In this document: positions 45,201 through 52,385 of the stretch, piece by piece | Numbering within the stretch: position 1 is the stretch's first letter | Layout of the letters: each line of letters begins with the position of its first letter | Translations under genes and position numbers: made by a program | Origin: Phaeobacter gallaeciensis DSM 26640 | GTDB lineage: Bacteria > Pseudomonadota > Alphaproteobacteria > Rhodobacterales > Rhodobacteraceae | Assembly (NCBI RefSeq): GCF_000511385.1 | Contig: NC_023137.1 | Location: forward strand, 1,557,001-1,621,000 | Direction: 5' to 3' | Length of the DNA: 64,000 nt | Notes under the pieces: generated by a model | What the model was told of the DNA's origin: nothing | Databases searched by the model: none | Seen by the model: the letters and a program-made list of their open reading frames with translations, nothing else

Positions 45201-45922
45201 GCAACTTTACCGCCGCGCTGAACGGACAGACCGGCGTTAGCGGTGTGGTGGTGCCGAAGGATGGCGGTTTTGCCACCCGGATCCAGTCAGAGGATGCAGG
45301 CGGGGTGTTCCGCGCGGCGGGTGTGTTGCGGCATGGGTCAGGCGGAACGTTTGATATGTCGCTGGTGCCTGCCCCCGGCGCGCCCGGTGAGTATGACGGC
45401 CAGATTGAAGTAAGGAACACACGTATCAAGGACGCGCCATCAATGGCGGCGCTGCTCAATGCAGTGAGCGTGGTTGGGCTGATTGATGCGCTGGCCGGAC
45501 AGGGCATTTTGTTCACCACAGTAGAGGCGAAGTTCCGGCTGGGGGCGACCCATCTGATCGTCCATGAGAGCAGCGCGGTGGGACCGTCGATTGGTCTCTC
45601 CATGGATGGTAATTATGATCTGGAACGCAGCGTGCTGAACATGCGGGGGGTCATCTCACCGATCTATTTGCTCAATGCGGTGGGTCGGGTGTTCACCCGC
45701 AAGGGTGAGGGGCTGATTGGCTTTGCCTTCACCTTGAAGGGGGCGGCGGATGATCCGCGCGTACAGGTAAACCCGCTGTCGGGACTGGCACCGGGGATTT
45801 TCCGCGAACTGTTTCGAGGTCCGGCGCCGAGACTGCCGGGGGAGGACCCCCCCAGCACCGTGGTGCCACGGGCCGAGCGTGACCGACCAAGCTATTCTGT
45901 CTCTCCGGGTGAGGATCGCTGA
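42203..45922 (+). CDS. Large AsmA/YhdP-like envelope protein (DUF3971)
   Basis: 1239 aa. A long acidic, presumably cytosolic N-terminus (about 1-125), one membrane helix (ATITAVVLAMLAGAVVFLGLG, about 129-149), then a very long periplasmic beta-rich region as in YhdP/AsmA proteins, which are thought to move phospholipids between inner and outer membranes. Family-like pieces: PDWLRDRVERRIERHLGG after the helix, ALNGRANGMSADRLKEVWP, and near the end FTRKGEGLIGFAFTLKGAADDPRVQVNPLSGLAPG (residues about 1165-1200). No good SD precedes GTG 42203; an ATT at 42179 after AAAGGGA or other non-standard starts are possible. Upstream of queA by 80 nt. Confidence 0.8.
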   Translation: MDPEQEPSSSAPVDAAQDVGPIGAAAAEGVAVAKAVPPPEDVVFFGPDEEVPEVTEAPEGQEAEAERRMRDEAVPLPGPQPSDGISAGDLVKPTEEDADPVAASAPQPAPDARTKPKSRILRRMLRSATITAVVLAMLAGAVVFLGLGTRFDAPDWLRDRVERRIERHLGGLSIEFGAIHLVVNRGWRPRISLRDVTLRDETGARVARLADAQASLAMRPLLRGQIRPKTIMLSGLYGTLRRDNSGGLALSLAEGEAPLRQAATLPALIEQWDSQLELPVLSALVEVETEALTLRYEDARLGRVWTLDGGSIRMNRSGQDIELAAGFSLLSGRDYVGTVEANYSSAIGDKAAEFGVLVNSVASKDIAAQSAALGWLDVLDAPISGSLRGAIRSDGALLPVSASLQIGEGVIQPTAATRPVPITGAQSYFTYLPDRQELRFNELSVNSGWGSGTMEGRARLIGVENGQLTDLVGQLRFQDLSLNPAKLYDTPLDLAGVTADFKLEMAPFRLRLGEMLVRDGDTRILLDGEISAGQAGWDYALNGRANGMSADRLKEVWPVAAPPKPREWVRENLLAGYARDVNFAMRGSGTAKPFVYLDLAFEDAAVKFQKSLPPLREAAGQFSLYGNRLVVMATKGWVTADQGGRVDAAGTSFIIPDTSVKDGAPGIARIEAAGPVTAALSLLNRPPLSVMDKADLPVDLASGQVALSGTLSLPLRKGVTPEEITYHYTGRIRDAASDVLVPGESLSAEVLRLSGDQDHVQIEGDGALSGVPGSLIWRQAVGPAAERAIAAAAGQAPPVRVKGTIELSQDTVDTLGIGLPKGSVFGRGEGRYDVVINKGAAPKLTLESDLAGLGLRIPALSWRLSEAGTGRLQLSALLGETPQVEALTLEGAGLRASGRVTLQPGGGLERARFDQVELRNWFRGTVELVGRGSRAPAINVLNGVLDLRQMPDGSGGSGSSGGSSGGAGPITLQLDRMQVTDSIALTGFGGRFSTTGGLNGNFTAALNGQTGVSGVVVPKDGGFATRIQSEDAGGVFRAAGVLRHGSGGTFDMSLVPAPGAPGEYDGQIEVRNTRIKDAPSMAALLNAVSVVGLIDALAGQGILFTTVEAKFRLGATHLIVHESSAVGPSIGLSMDGNYDLERSVLNMRGVISPIYLLNAVGRVFTRKGEGLIGFAFTLKGAADDPRVQVNPLSGLAPGIFRELFRGPAPRLPGEDPPSTVVPRAERDRPSYSVSPGEDR

Positions 45923-46003
45923 GATCAGCGGTTTGCAGCAGGGGCTGCGCGCGGCGGGAAAACCTGTTGGCCAAGTGCGGCGCAACCGCCTATATCGCAG
46001 CTT

Positions 46004-47074
46004 ATGAAACTCAGTGATTTTGACTTCGACCTCCCCGATGACCGCATCGCAACCCGCCCGGCGGTGCCGCGCAGTTCTGCGCGGCTCTTGGTGGCGGAGG
46101 GTGACCATATCAGCGATGCCCGCGTGGCCAATCTGGGCCAGTGGCTGCGGCCCGGCGACCGGCTGGTGCTGAATGATACCAAGGTGATCCCCGCGCGCCT
46201 CAGCGGGTTGCGCCACCGCGACACCGCACAGGGGCCGATGGCGGCGAAGGTAGAGGTGACGCTGCTGGATCCGGGTGCCGATGGCAGCTGGGCGGCGCTG
46301 TTGAAGCCGTTGAAGAAGGTCAAGCTGGGCGAGGAGATCATTTTCTCCGATGCGCTGAGCGCGACACTGGAGCGGATTGAGGACGGGCAGGGCCATCTCA
46401 AGTTCAATCTGAGTGGGACCGATTTTGATGCCGCCTTGGCTGAAGCCGGCGCGATGCCTCTGCCGCCTTATATCGCAGCCAAACGGCCCGCGGATGAGCA
46501 GGATAAGACCGACTATCAGACCGTCTGGGCGCGCAACTCAGGCGCGGTGGCAGCCCCTACGGCATCCTTGCATTTTGACGATGCGCTCTTGGCGGAACTG
46601 CAGGCCAAGGGGGTCGAGATCAGCTATGTGACGCTGCATGTGGGCGCAGGGACCTTTCTGCCAGTGAAGGTGGAGGATGTGACCACGCACCGGATGCATG
46701 CCGAATGGGGCCGCGTCAGCGCTGAGGCGGCAGCGGAAATCGCTGCGACCAAGGCGGCAGGCGGGCGGGTGATTCCGGTTGGCACCACGGCGCTGCGTCT
46801 GATCGAAAGTGCGGGTCAGTCGGGTGCGATCCAGCCCTGGGAGGGGGATACGGATATCTTTATCTATCCCGGCTTCACCTTCCATGTGGCGGATGCGCTG
46901 ATGACCAATTTCCATCTGCCGAAATCGACGCTGCTGATGCTGGTGTCGGCGCTGATGGGACAGGACCGAATCCGGGCGATTTATGATCATGCCCTGGCTG
47001 AGGACTACCGGTTCTTTTCCTATGGTGATGCGTCGCTTTTGATCCCGCCGATGGCGGAGATGTCGCAGACCTGA
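46004..47074 (+). CDS. queA: S-adenosylmethionine:tRNA ribosyltransferase-isomerase QueA
   Basis: Adds the epoxycyclopentanediol group to preQ1-tRNA in queuosine synthesis. 356 aa. Signature blocks: [23 protein letters not shown] at residues 6-28, [60 protein letters not shown] region, and [15 protein letters not shown]. No clear SD before ATG 46004. A terminator with a good T-run follows at 47140. Confidence 0.97.
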   Translation: MKLSDFDFDLPDDRIATRPAVPRSSARLLVAEGDHISDARVANLGQWLRPGDRLVLNDTKVIPARLSGLRHRDTAQGPMAAKVEVTLLDPGADGSWAALLKPLKKVKLGEEIIFSDALSATLERIEDGQGHLKFNLSGTDFDAALAEAGAMPLPPYIAAKRPADEQDKTDYQTVWARNSGAVAAPTASLHFDDALLAELQAKGVEISYVTLHVGAGTFLPVKVEDVTTHRMHAEWGRVSAEAAAEIAATKAAGGRVIPVGTTALRLIESAGQSGAIQPWEGDTDIFIYPGFTFHVADALMTNFHLPKSTLLMLVSALMGQDRIRAIYDHALAEDYRFFSYGDASLLIPPMAEMSQT

Positions 47075-47139
47075 GGCGCAATTTCAGCGAGAAACCGTAT
47101 TCACCGGCCTGACCTAAAGTTGGGCCGGGCAGTGTTGTC

Positions 47140-47170
47140 ACCGGGTCTGCGATGAGCACACCCGGTTTTT
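47140..47170 (+). terminator. Intrinsic terminator of queA
   Basis: ACCGGGT and ACCCGGT form a 7-bp stem with an inner TGC/GCA stem, followed by TTTTT. Confidence 0.85.
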
Positions 47171-47320
47171 GGTTCTCTTGGTCATGAAAATGCCAAGGGA
47201 TTCCGTTCATAACGGGGCGCGGTGATGGCGCTGTCCGTGACCAGTTCAACAACCCCAACGAGGGGCCAGGGCCTGTTAGGCGTGCTCTGGCACAGACAAG
47301 CAAAGTAGGAGAGACGGGCA

Positions 47321-48595
47321 ATGTGGCAGGTGCTGTCGAGCGCATGGGCGCTGCTGTTGGGTATGGGGATGCTGATGATCGGCAACGGTCTGCAGGGCAC
47401 GCTCCTTGGTGTGCGGGGGGATATCGAGGGATTCTCCACGCTGCAGATGTCCTTTGTCATGTCCGCCTATTTTGTGGGCTTCCTCGGCGGGTCCCGACTG
47501 GCGCCTGAGATGATCCGTCGGGTGGGCCATGTGCGGGTCTTTGCGGCGCTGGCGTCGTTTATTTCAGCGGTGATGATTCTGTATCCCGCGATCACCAACC
47601 CGGTGGCCTGGATGCTGGGCCGTGTGGTCATCGGATTCTGCTTTTCTGGCGTGTATGTCACCGCAGAGAGCTGGCTCAACAACGCCTCCGACAATGCCAA
47701 TCGCGGCAAGGCGCTGTCGCTTTACATGATTGTGCAGATGGTCGGTATTGTCAGCGCGCAGGCGCTGATGCTGGTGGGCGATCCCTCCGGTTATGAGACC
47801 TTTGTGATTGCCTCGGTGGTGGTTTCTGTCTCCTTCGCGCCGATTCTGCTGTCGATTTCGCCGACGCCTGCCTTTGACCGGACCAAGCCGATGTCGCTGC
47901 GCCAGCTGATGGACGCCTCGCCGCTGGGCTGTGTCGGCATGTTCTTGCTGGGCGGTGTGTTCTCGGCCCAATTCGGCATGAGCGCGGTCTATGCGGCCTC
48001 TGCCGGGCTGAGCCTGACGCAGATCTCGATCTTTGTCGCGACCTTCTATGTGGGGGCCGTGGTGATGCAATATCCGCTGGGCTGGATGTCGGACCGGATG
48101 GATCGCCGGGTGCTGATCCTGTTTGGCGCGGCGGTTGCGGGGGGTGCGGCCATCGGCGCGATGCTGCTGGGGGCGCAGTTCAACTTCCTGCTGGTTGCGG
48201 CCTTCCTGATTGGCGGCATGACCAACCCGCTTTACTCATTGCTGATTGCCCATACCAACGACTACCTCGACTATGATGACATGCCGGCGGCCTCTGGCGG
48301 GTTGGTGTTCATCAACGGGCTGGGGGCTGTGGCCGGACCACTGATCACCGGTTGGATGATGGGTGACAGTGTGTTTGGCGCGCCGGGGTTCTTCCTGTTC
48401 ATGGCGGTACTGCTGCTGATACTGGCGGTCTATGCCGGCTATCGCACGACTCAGCGTCCGGCCATTCCGACCGAAGAGACCGGGATCATGTCACCAATGG
48501 CACCAACCGGGTCACCTGTTGTGGTTGAGTTTGCCCAGGAATATGCAATTGAGACGGAGATCGAGGAGCAGGAAGCCGCCGCTGAAGCTGGGTGA
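47321..48595 (+). CDS. MFS transporter (YcaD-like)
   Basis: 424 aa with about twelve membrane helices (e.g. WALLLGMGMLMIGNGLQGTLL, FVMSAYFVGFLGGSRLAP) and the MFS loop motif after helix 2 (GGSRLAPEMIRRVGHVRVF) and between halves (YPLGWMSDRMDRRVLILFG, about 250-268). A hydrophilic, Glu-rich C-terminal tail of about 50 residues (EIEEQEAAAEAG) is cytosolic. The substrate cannot be read from the sequence. AGGAGAG lies upstream of ATG 47321. Confidence 0.9.
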   Translation: MWQVLSSAWALLLGMGMLMIGNGLQGTLLGVRGDIEGFSTLQMSFVMSAYFVGFLGGSRLAPEMIRRVGHVRVFAALASFISAVMILYPAITNPVAWMLGRVVIGFCFSGVYVTAESWLNNASDNANRGKALSLYMIVQMVGIVSAQALMLVGDPSGYETFVIASVVVSVSFAPILLSISPTPAFDRTKPMSLRQLMDASPLGCVGMFLLGGVFSAQFGMSAVYAASAGLSLTQISIFVATFYVGAVVMQYPLGWMSDRMDRRVLILFGAAVAGGAAIGAMLLGAQFNFLLVAAFLIGGMTNPLYSLLIAHTNDYLDYDDMPAASGGLVFINGLGAVAGPLITGWMMGDSVFGAPGFFLFMAVLLLILAVYAGYRTTQRPAIPTEETGIMSPMAPTGSPVVVEFAQEYAIETEIEEQEAAAEAG

Positions 48596-48732
48596 TTGCG
48601 CTAACTGGCGGGATTTGTGGTGAAATTTTCACGAAACTGTCGTGTATGACGCAAATCGTGACGGGCTTCCCCTTGTAAAATCTCTGCAAAAGCGTCTGAA
48701 TTTCAGGACGGTATCTATGTGGAGGCAGACCT

Positions 48733-49311
48733 ATGACAGGTCCTGAGGAGATCCTAGACTTCTGGCTCGTGAGCACGAGTGAGAAGGGCTGGTATATGCA
48801 GGATGACGCGCTGGATCAGGAGATCCGGCGCCGGTTCGAGACGACGTGGGAGGCTGCCTGCGAGGGCAAATGCGACCACTGGCGCAGCGGGCCGAAGGGG
48901 GTTCTGGCCTATATCATCCTGACCGATCAGTTCCCGCGCAATATGTTCCGGGGGCAGGCGCAGGCCTTTGCCACGGATACGCTGGCGCTGGCGGCGGCGA
49001 AATGCGCGATCAGCAAGTCCTGGGATTTGAAGATCGACGAACCACAACGGCAGTTTTTCTACCTGCCGCTGATGCACTCAGAGAACCTGTGTGATCAGGA
49101 ACGCTGTGTGCGGCTGATGCTGGAGCGGATGCCCAAGAACGGTGCCTCCAACCTGCTGCATGCGCGGGCCCACCGCGAGGTGATCCGGCAGTTTGGCCGC
49201 TTCCCCTATCGCAATGAGGCGCTGTCACGCAGCAGCACGGCGCCTGAAATGGATTACGTGATGGCTGGCGGCTATGGCAGCACCATGCGCAGTTTGCAGG
49301 CCGCAAGCTGA
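48733..49311 (+). CDS. DUF924 family protein
   Basis: 192 aa helical protein with the DUF924 signature: EEILDFWL at the N-terminus, the central VLAYIILTDQFPRNMFRG (key DQFPRN) and FFYLPLMHSENLCDQE, ending RFPYRNEALSRSSTAPE. Distantly TPR-like fold; biochemical role unknown to me. GGAGG lies 7 nt before the ATG. Monocistronic by position. Confidence 0.92.
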   Translation: MTGPEEILDFWLVSTSEKGWYMQDDALDQEIRRRFETTWEAACEGKCDHWRSGPKGVLAYIILTDQFPRNMFRGQAQAFATDTLALAAAKCAISKSWDLKIDEPQRQFFYLPLMHSENLCDQERCVRLMLERMPKNGASNLLHARAHREVIRQFGRFPYRNEALSRSSTAPEMDYVMAGGYGSTMRSLQAAS

Positions 49312-49363
49312 GGTCGTTGCTTTCGGGCTTGCCTGAAACGCATCCTGCCCTGACACTGGTTTT

Positions 49364-49394
49364 GCGCCGCGCCCCAAGGACCGGGGTGCGGCGC
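49364..49394 (+). terminator. Strong GC hairpin after the DUF924 gene
   Basis: GCGCCGCGCCCC pairs with GGGGTGCGGCGC (12 bp, one G-U) around a 7-nt loop. It is followed by TGCTGTTTCTTG, not a clean T-run. Confidence 0.55.
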
Positions 49395-49453
49395 TGCTGT
49401 TTCTTGCATGGCTGCTATGAGCCTTCACTGGATGATTGCAGTGCAGCGAGAAA

Positions 49454-49471
49454 TAGTTTAACGGTGAACTA
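49454..49471. promoter_or_regulatory. Palindromic operator candidate before lpdA (shared with pdhA)
   Basis: TAGTTTA-ACGG-TGAACTA, 31-48 nt before the lpdA ATG; one mismatch from a perfect 7-bp dyad. It matches the pdhA site at both arms and continues with the same AGTT on the right. See the pdhA operator at 30624. Confidence 0.7.
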
Positions 49472-49501
49472 GTTTTTGATCCAGCTTGGCGAGGAACCAC
49501 C

Positions 49502-50896
49502 ATGGCCGCAGAAACCTATGACGTGATCGTAATCGGCGCAGGCCCGGGGGGCTATGTGGCTGCCATCCGCGCTGCTCAGCTGGGGCTGAAGACCTGCATC
49601 GTCGAGCGCGAGCATATGGGCGGCATCTGTCTGAACTGGGGCTGCATTCCCACCAAGGCGCTGTTGCGGTCGTCTGAAGTGTTCCACCTGATGGAGCGGG
49701 CCAAGGATTTCGGCCTCAAAGCCGACAACATCGGTTACGATCTGGACGCGGTGGTGAAACGCTCTCGCGGGGTGGCGAAACAGCTGTCCTCGGGCATTGG
49801 TCATTTGATGAAAAAGAATAAGATTGCCGTTGTCATGGGCGAGGCGACGCTCCCGGCCAAGGGCAAGGTCTCTGTCAAAACCGAGAAGGGCACGCAGGAG
49901 CTGGCGGCGAAGAATATCGTGCTGGCCACCGGTGCGCGCGCGCGGGAGCTGCCGGGGCTAGAAGCGGACGGCGATCTGGTCTGGACCTATAAGCATGCGT
50001 TGGATCCGGTGCGGATGCCGAAGAAGTTGCTCGTCATCGGTTCCGGTGCAATCGGCATCGAATTTGCCAGCTTTTACAATACGCTGGGCGCTGACACGAC
50101 TGTTGTTGAAGTCATGGACCGGGTGCTGCCGGTGGAAGACGCGGAAATTTCTGCCTTTGCCAAGAAGGCCTTTGTCAAACAGGGCATGAAGATCATGGAG
50201 AAAGCCATGGTCAAGCAGCTGGACCGCGGTAAGGGCAAAGTCACCGCCCATATCGAGGTTGGCGGCAAGGTCGAGAAACAGGAATTTGACACGGTGATTT
50301 CCGCCGTGGGCATTGTTGGCAATGTCGAAGGGCTGGGGCTTGAAGAGCTGGGCGTCAAGGTCGACCGCACCCATGTGGTTACCGACGAGTACTGCCGCAC
50401 GGGCGTCGATGGCCTCTATGCCATCGGCGATATCGCCGGTGCGCCCTGGCTGGCACATAAGGCCTCCCACGAGGGCGTTATGGTGGCCGAGCTGATCGCG
50501 GGCAAACATGCGCATCCCGTAAAGCCCGAGAGCATTGCCGGCTGTACCTACTGCCATCCGCAGGTTGCCTCCGTCGGCTATACCGAGGCGAAGGCCAAGG
50601 AACTGGGCTATGACATCAAGGTCGGCCGCTTCCCCTTCATCGGCAATGGCAAGGCGATTGCGCTGGGTGAGGCAGAAGGCATGGTGAAGACCATCTTTGA
50701 CGCCAAAACAGGGGAACTGCTGGGCGCCCATATGGTTGGTGCGGAAGTGACCGAGATGATTCAGGGTTATGTGGTCGGCCGCCAGCTGGAAACCACCGAA
50801 GAAGACCTGATGAACACCGTCTTCCCGCATCCGACGCTCAGCGAAATGATGCATGAGAGTGTACTGGATGCCTTTGACCGGGTGATCCATATGTAA
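49502..50896 (+). CDS. lpdA: Dihydrolipoyl dehydrogenase (E3)
   Basis: FAD enzyme that reoxidises dihydrolipoate in 2-oxo acid dehydrogenase complexes, passing electrons to NAD. 464 aa. FAD motif GAGPGGYVAA (11-20), redox disulfide in GGICLNWGCIPTK, NAD motif GSGAIGIEFASFY, central YAIGDIAGAPWLAHKA and C-terminal active-site HPTLSEMMHE with the catalytic His-Glu pair. GAGG precedes the ATG. It is unlinked to pdhABC but carries the same operator-like palindrome, which suggests it supplies E3 to that complex. Confidence 0.97.
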   Translation: MAAETYDVIVIGAGPGGYVAAIRAAQLGLKTCIVEREHMGGICLNWGCIPTKALLRSSEVFHLMERAKDFGLKADNIGYDLDAVVKRSRGVAKQLSSGIGHLMKKNKIAVVMGEATLPAKGKVSVKTEKGTQELAAKNIVLATGARARELPGLEADGDLVWTYKHALDPVRMPKKLLVIGSGAIGIEFASFYNTLGADTTVVEVMDRVLPVEDAEISAFAKKAFVKQGMKIMEKAMVKQLDRGKGKVTAHIEVGGKVEKQEFDTVISAVGIVGNVEGLGLEELGVKVDRTHVVTDEYCRTGVDGLYAIGDIAGAPWLAHKASHEGVMVAELIAGKHAHPVKPESIAGCTYCHPQVASVGYTEAKAKELGYDIKVGRFPFIGNGKAIALGEAEGMVKTIFDAKTGELLGAHMVGAEVTEMIQGYVVGRQLETTEEDLMNTVFPHPTLSEMMHESVLDAFDRVIHM

Positions 50897-50929
50897 GCTG
50901 GTCTTGGCCCGCTAGATTGAGATGACAGG

Positions 50930-50959
50930 AACGCCCGAGGCATCGCTTCGGGCGTTTTT
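50930..50959 (+). terminator. Intrinsic terminator of lpdA
   Basis: AACGCCCGA pairs with TCGGGCGTT (9 bp) around a 9-nt loop, followed by TTTTT. Confidence 0.9.
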
Positions 50960-51087
50960 CTGTGTGGTTTTTTGGACTGAGGCGTTCAGCCTGTCTGGCG
51001 CTTCGCTGTCAGGCGGGGTATGTCCTGCGCTTCGGCCGGTCCTGGCGGATTTCCTGCGCAAGGCGCAATTGCATTGAGGGCAGCCCC

Positions 51088-52275
51088 ATGAACACACCCC
51101 ATATCCGTGAACCACAGACCCGCTGGGGTGTGGTGATGATAATCTGGGCCGCCGGTCTGGGCGCTGCGGCGCAATATGGCAAGATCGCGATCATCTTTGA
51201 CCAGCTAAGCCTGCTATATCCGGTGGCGGGGTCCACGCTCAGCCTAGTGGTCACCATGGTCGGTGTGCTTGGCATTCTGCTGGGCGTGGTTGCGGGCGGG
51301 TTTGTCGCCTCCTTCGGGTATCGCCGCAGTCTTGTGTGGGCGCTGTGGATCGGGGCGGTGATGTCGGCGCTTCAAGCGCTGCATCTGCCCTATGGTCTGT
51401 TTCTGGCAACACGGCTGATCGAAGGCCTGTCGCATTTGGGGATCGTGGTGGCCGCCCCGACGCTGATCCCGCAGATCTGCAGCCCACGCCATCGCGGCAC
51501 CGCGCTGTCGATCTGGAGCACGTTCTTTGGTGTCTCCTTTGCGCTGCTGGTGTGGTTTGGCCTGCCGTTGGTTGCGGGGTTTGGCCTGTTGTCGCTGTTT
51601 GGCGCCCATGGGCTGATGATGGCGTTGCTGGCACTCGTGCTGGGACATGTGTTGAAAACGGTGCAGGTGCCCCCCCGTTTGCCGCTGGCCAAGCTGGCGG
51701 ACCTACCAGCGCTGCATCTGGAGATCTATCGCTCCCCGGCGAAAGTGGCCCCGGCGGCGGGCTGGCTGTTCTACACCACCTGTTTTGTCGCCTTGCTGAC
51801 GGTGCTGCCGCCGCATCTGGATGCAGCCACGCGCGTGGGGGTGATCAGCGCCATGCCACTGGTCAGCATCGCCACTTCAATGACGCTGGGCGTCTGGCTG
51901 CTGCGGCGGATGGCGGCTGTGCGCGTGGTGCAGGCGGGGTTCCTGCTGGCCGCTGGTGGTGCAGTCTGGCTGCTGCTGACGCCCGGTCTGCCGCTGGCTT
52001 GCATGGCGCTGGCGGTGGCCTTTGGGCTGGTGCAGGGGGCGAGCTTTGCCTCCGTGCCGCAGCTGAACGCCGAGGCGGCGGAGCAGGCGCAGTCCAATGG
52101 CGCGATGAGTCAGGCGGGCAATCTGGGCAATGCGGTTGGCACACCGCTGATGGTGGCCGCGGTTGCCTTTGGCGGCTACCACGGGATGATGACCATGGCG
52201 CTGATGCTGTTCGTCGGGGGCTTTGCCGTACATGGAATGCTGGCCCGTCGACGCGGGCAAACCGCAGCAATCTGA
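51088..52275 (+). CDS. MFS transporter (CynX/NimT-like)
   Basis: 395 aa, about twelve hydrophobic helices (VVMIIWAAGLGAAAQYGKIAI, TMVGVLGILLGVVAGGFVASF), the loop FGYRRSLVWALW after helix 2, and PRHRGTALSIWSTFFGVSFAL in helix 4-5 region. Start ATG 51088 with TTGAGGG upstream; the in-frame upstream extension to 50962 covers the region after the lpdA terminator and is not protein-like. Substrate not predictable. uvrA follows with its own LexA box, so the two are separately controlled. Confidence 0.9.
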   Translation: MNTPHIREPQTRWGVVMIIWAAGLGAAAQYGKIAIIFDQLSLLYPVAGSTLSLVVTMVGVLGILLGVVAGGFVASFGYRRSLVWALWIGAVMSALQALHLPYGLFLATRLIEGLSHLGIVVAAPTLIPQICSPRHRGTALSIWSTFFGVSFALLVWFGLPLVAGFGLLSLFGAHGLMMALLALVLGHVLKTVQVPPRLPLAKLADLPALHLEIYRSPAKVAPAAGWLFYTTCFVALLTVLPPHLDAATRVGVISAMPLVSIATSMTLGVWLLRRMAAVRVVQAGFLLAAGGAVWLLLTPGLPLACMALAVAFGLVQGASFASVPQLNAEAAEQAQSNGAMSQAGNLGNAVGTPLMVAAVAFGGYHGMMTMALMLFVGGFAVHGMLARRRGQTAAI

Positions 52276-52279
52276 GCGT

Positions 52280-52294
52280 GTTCGCGCTCCGTTC
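52280..52294 (+). promoter_or_regulatory. LexA (SOS) box upstream of uvrA
   Basis: GTTC-GCGCTCC-GTTC is an exact match to the alphaproteobacterial LexA operator GTTC-N7-GTTC. It lies 92-106 nt before the uvrA start, 5 nt after the stop of the MFS gene. uvrA is a classical SOS gene, so the site is very likely functional. Confidence 0.85.
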
Positions 52295-52385
52295 TCATTT
52301 TTCTATTGGAGACTCGGCGCGCAGTCCCTATCTGTAGGGTCGGACACCACCCGCAAGGGCGGGTGGCGTTGAATTTGGGGGCAGT

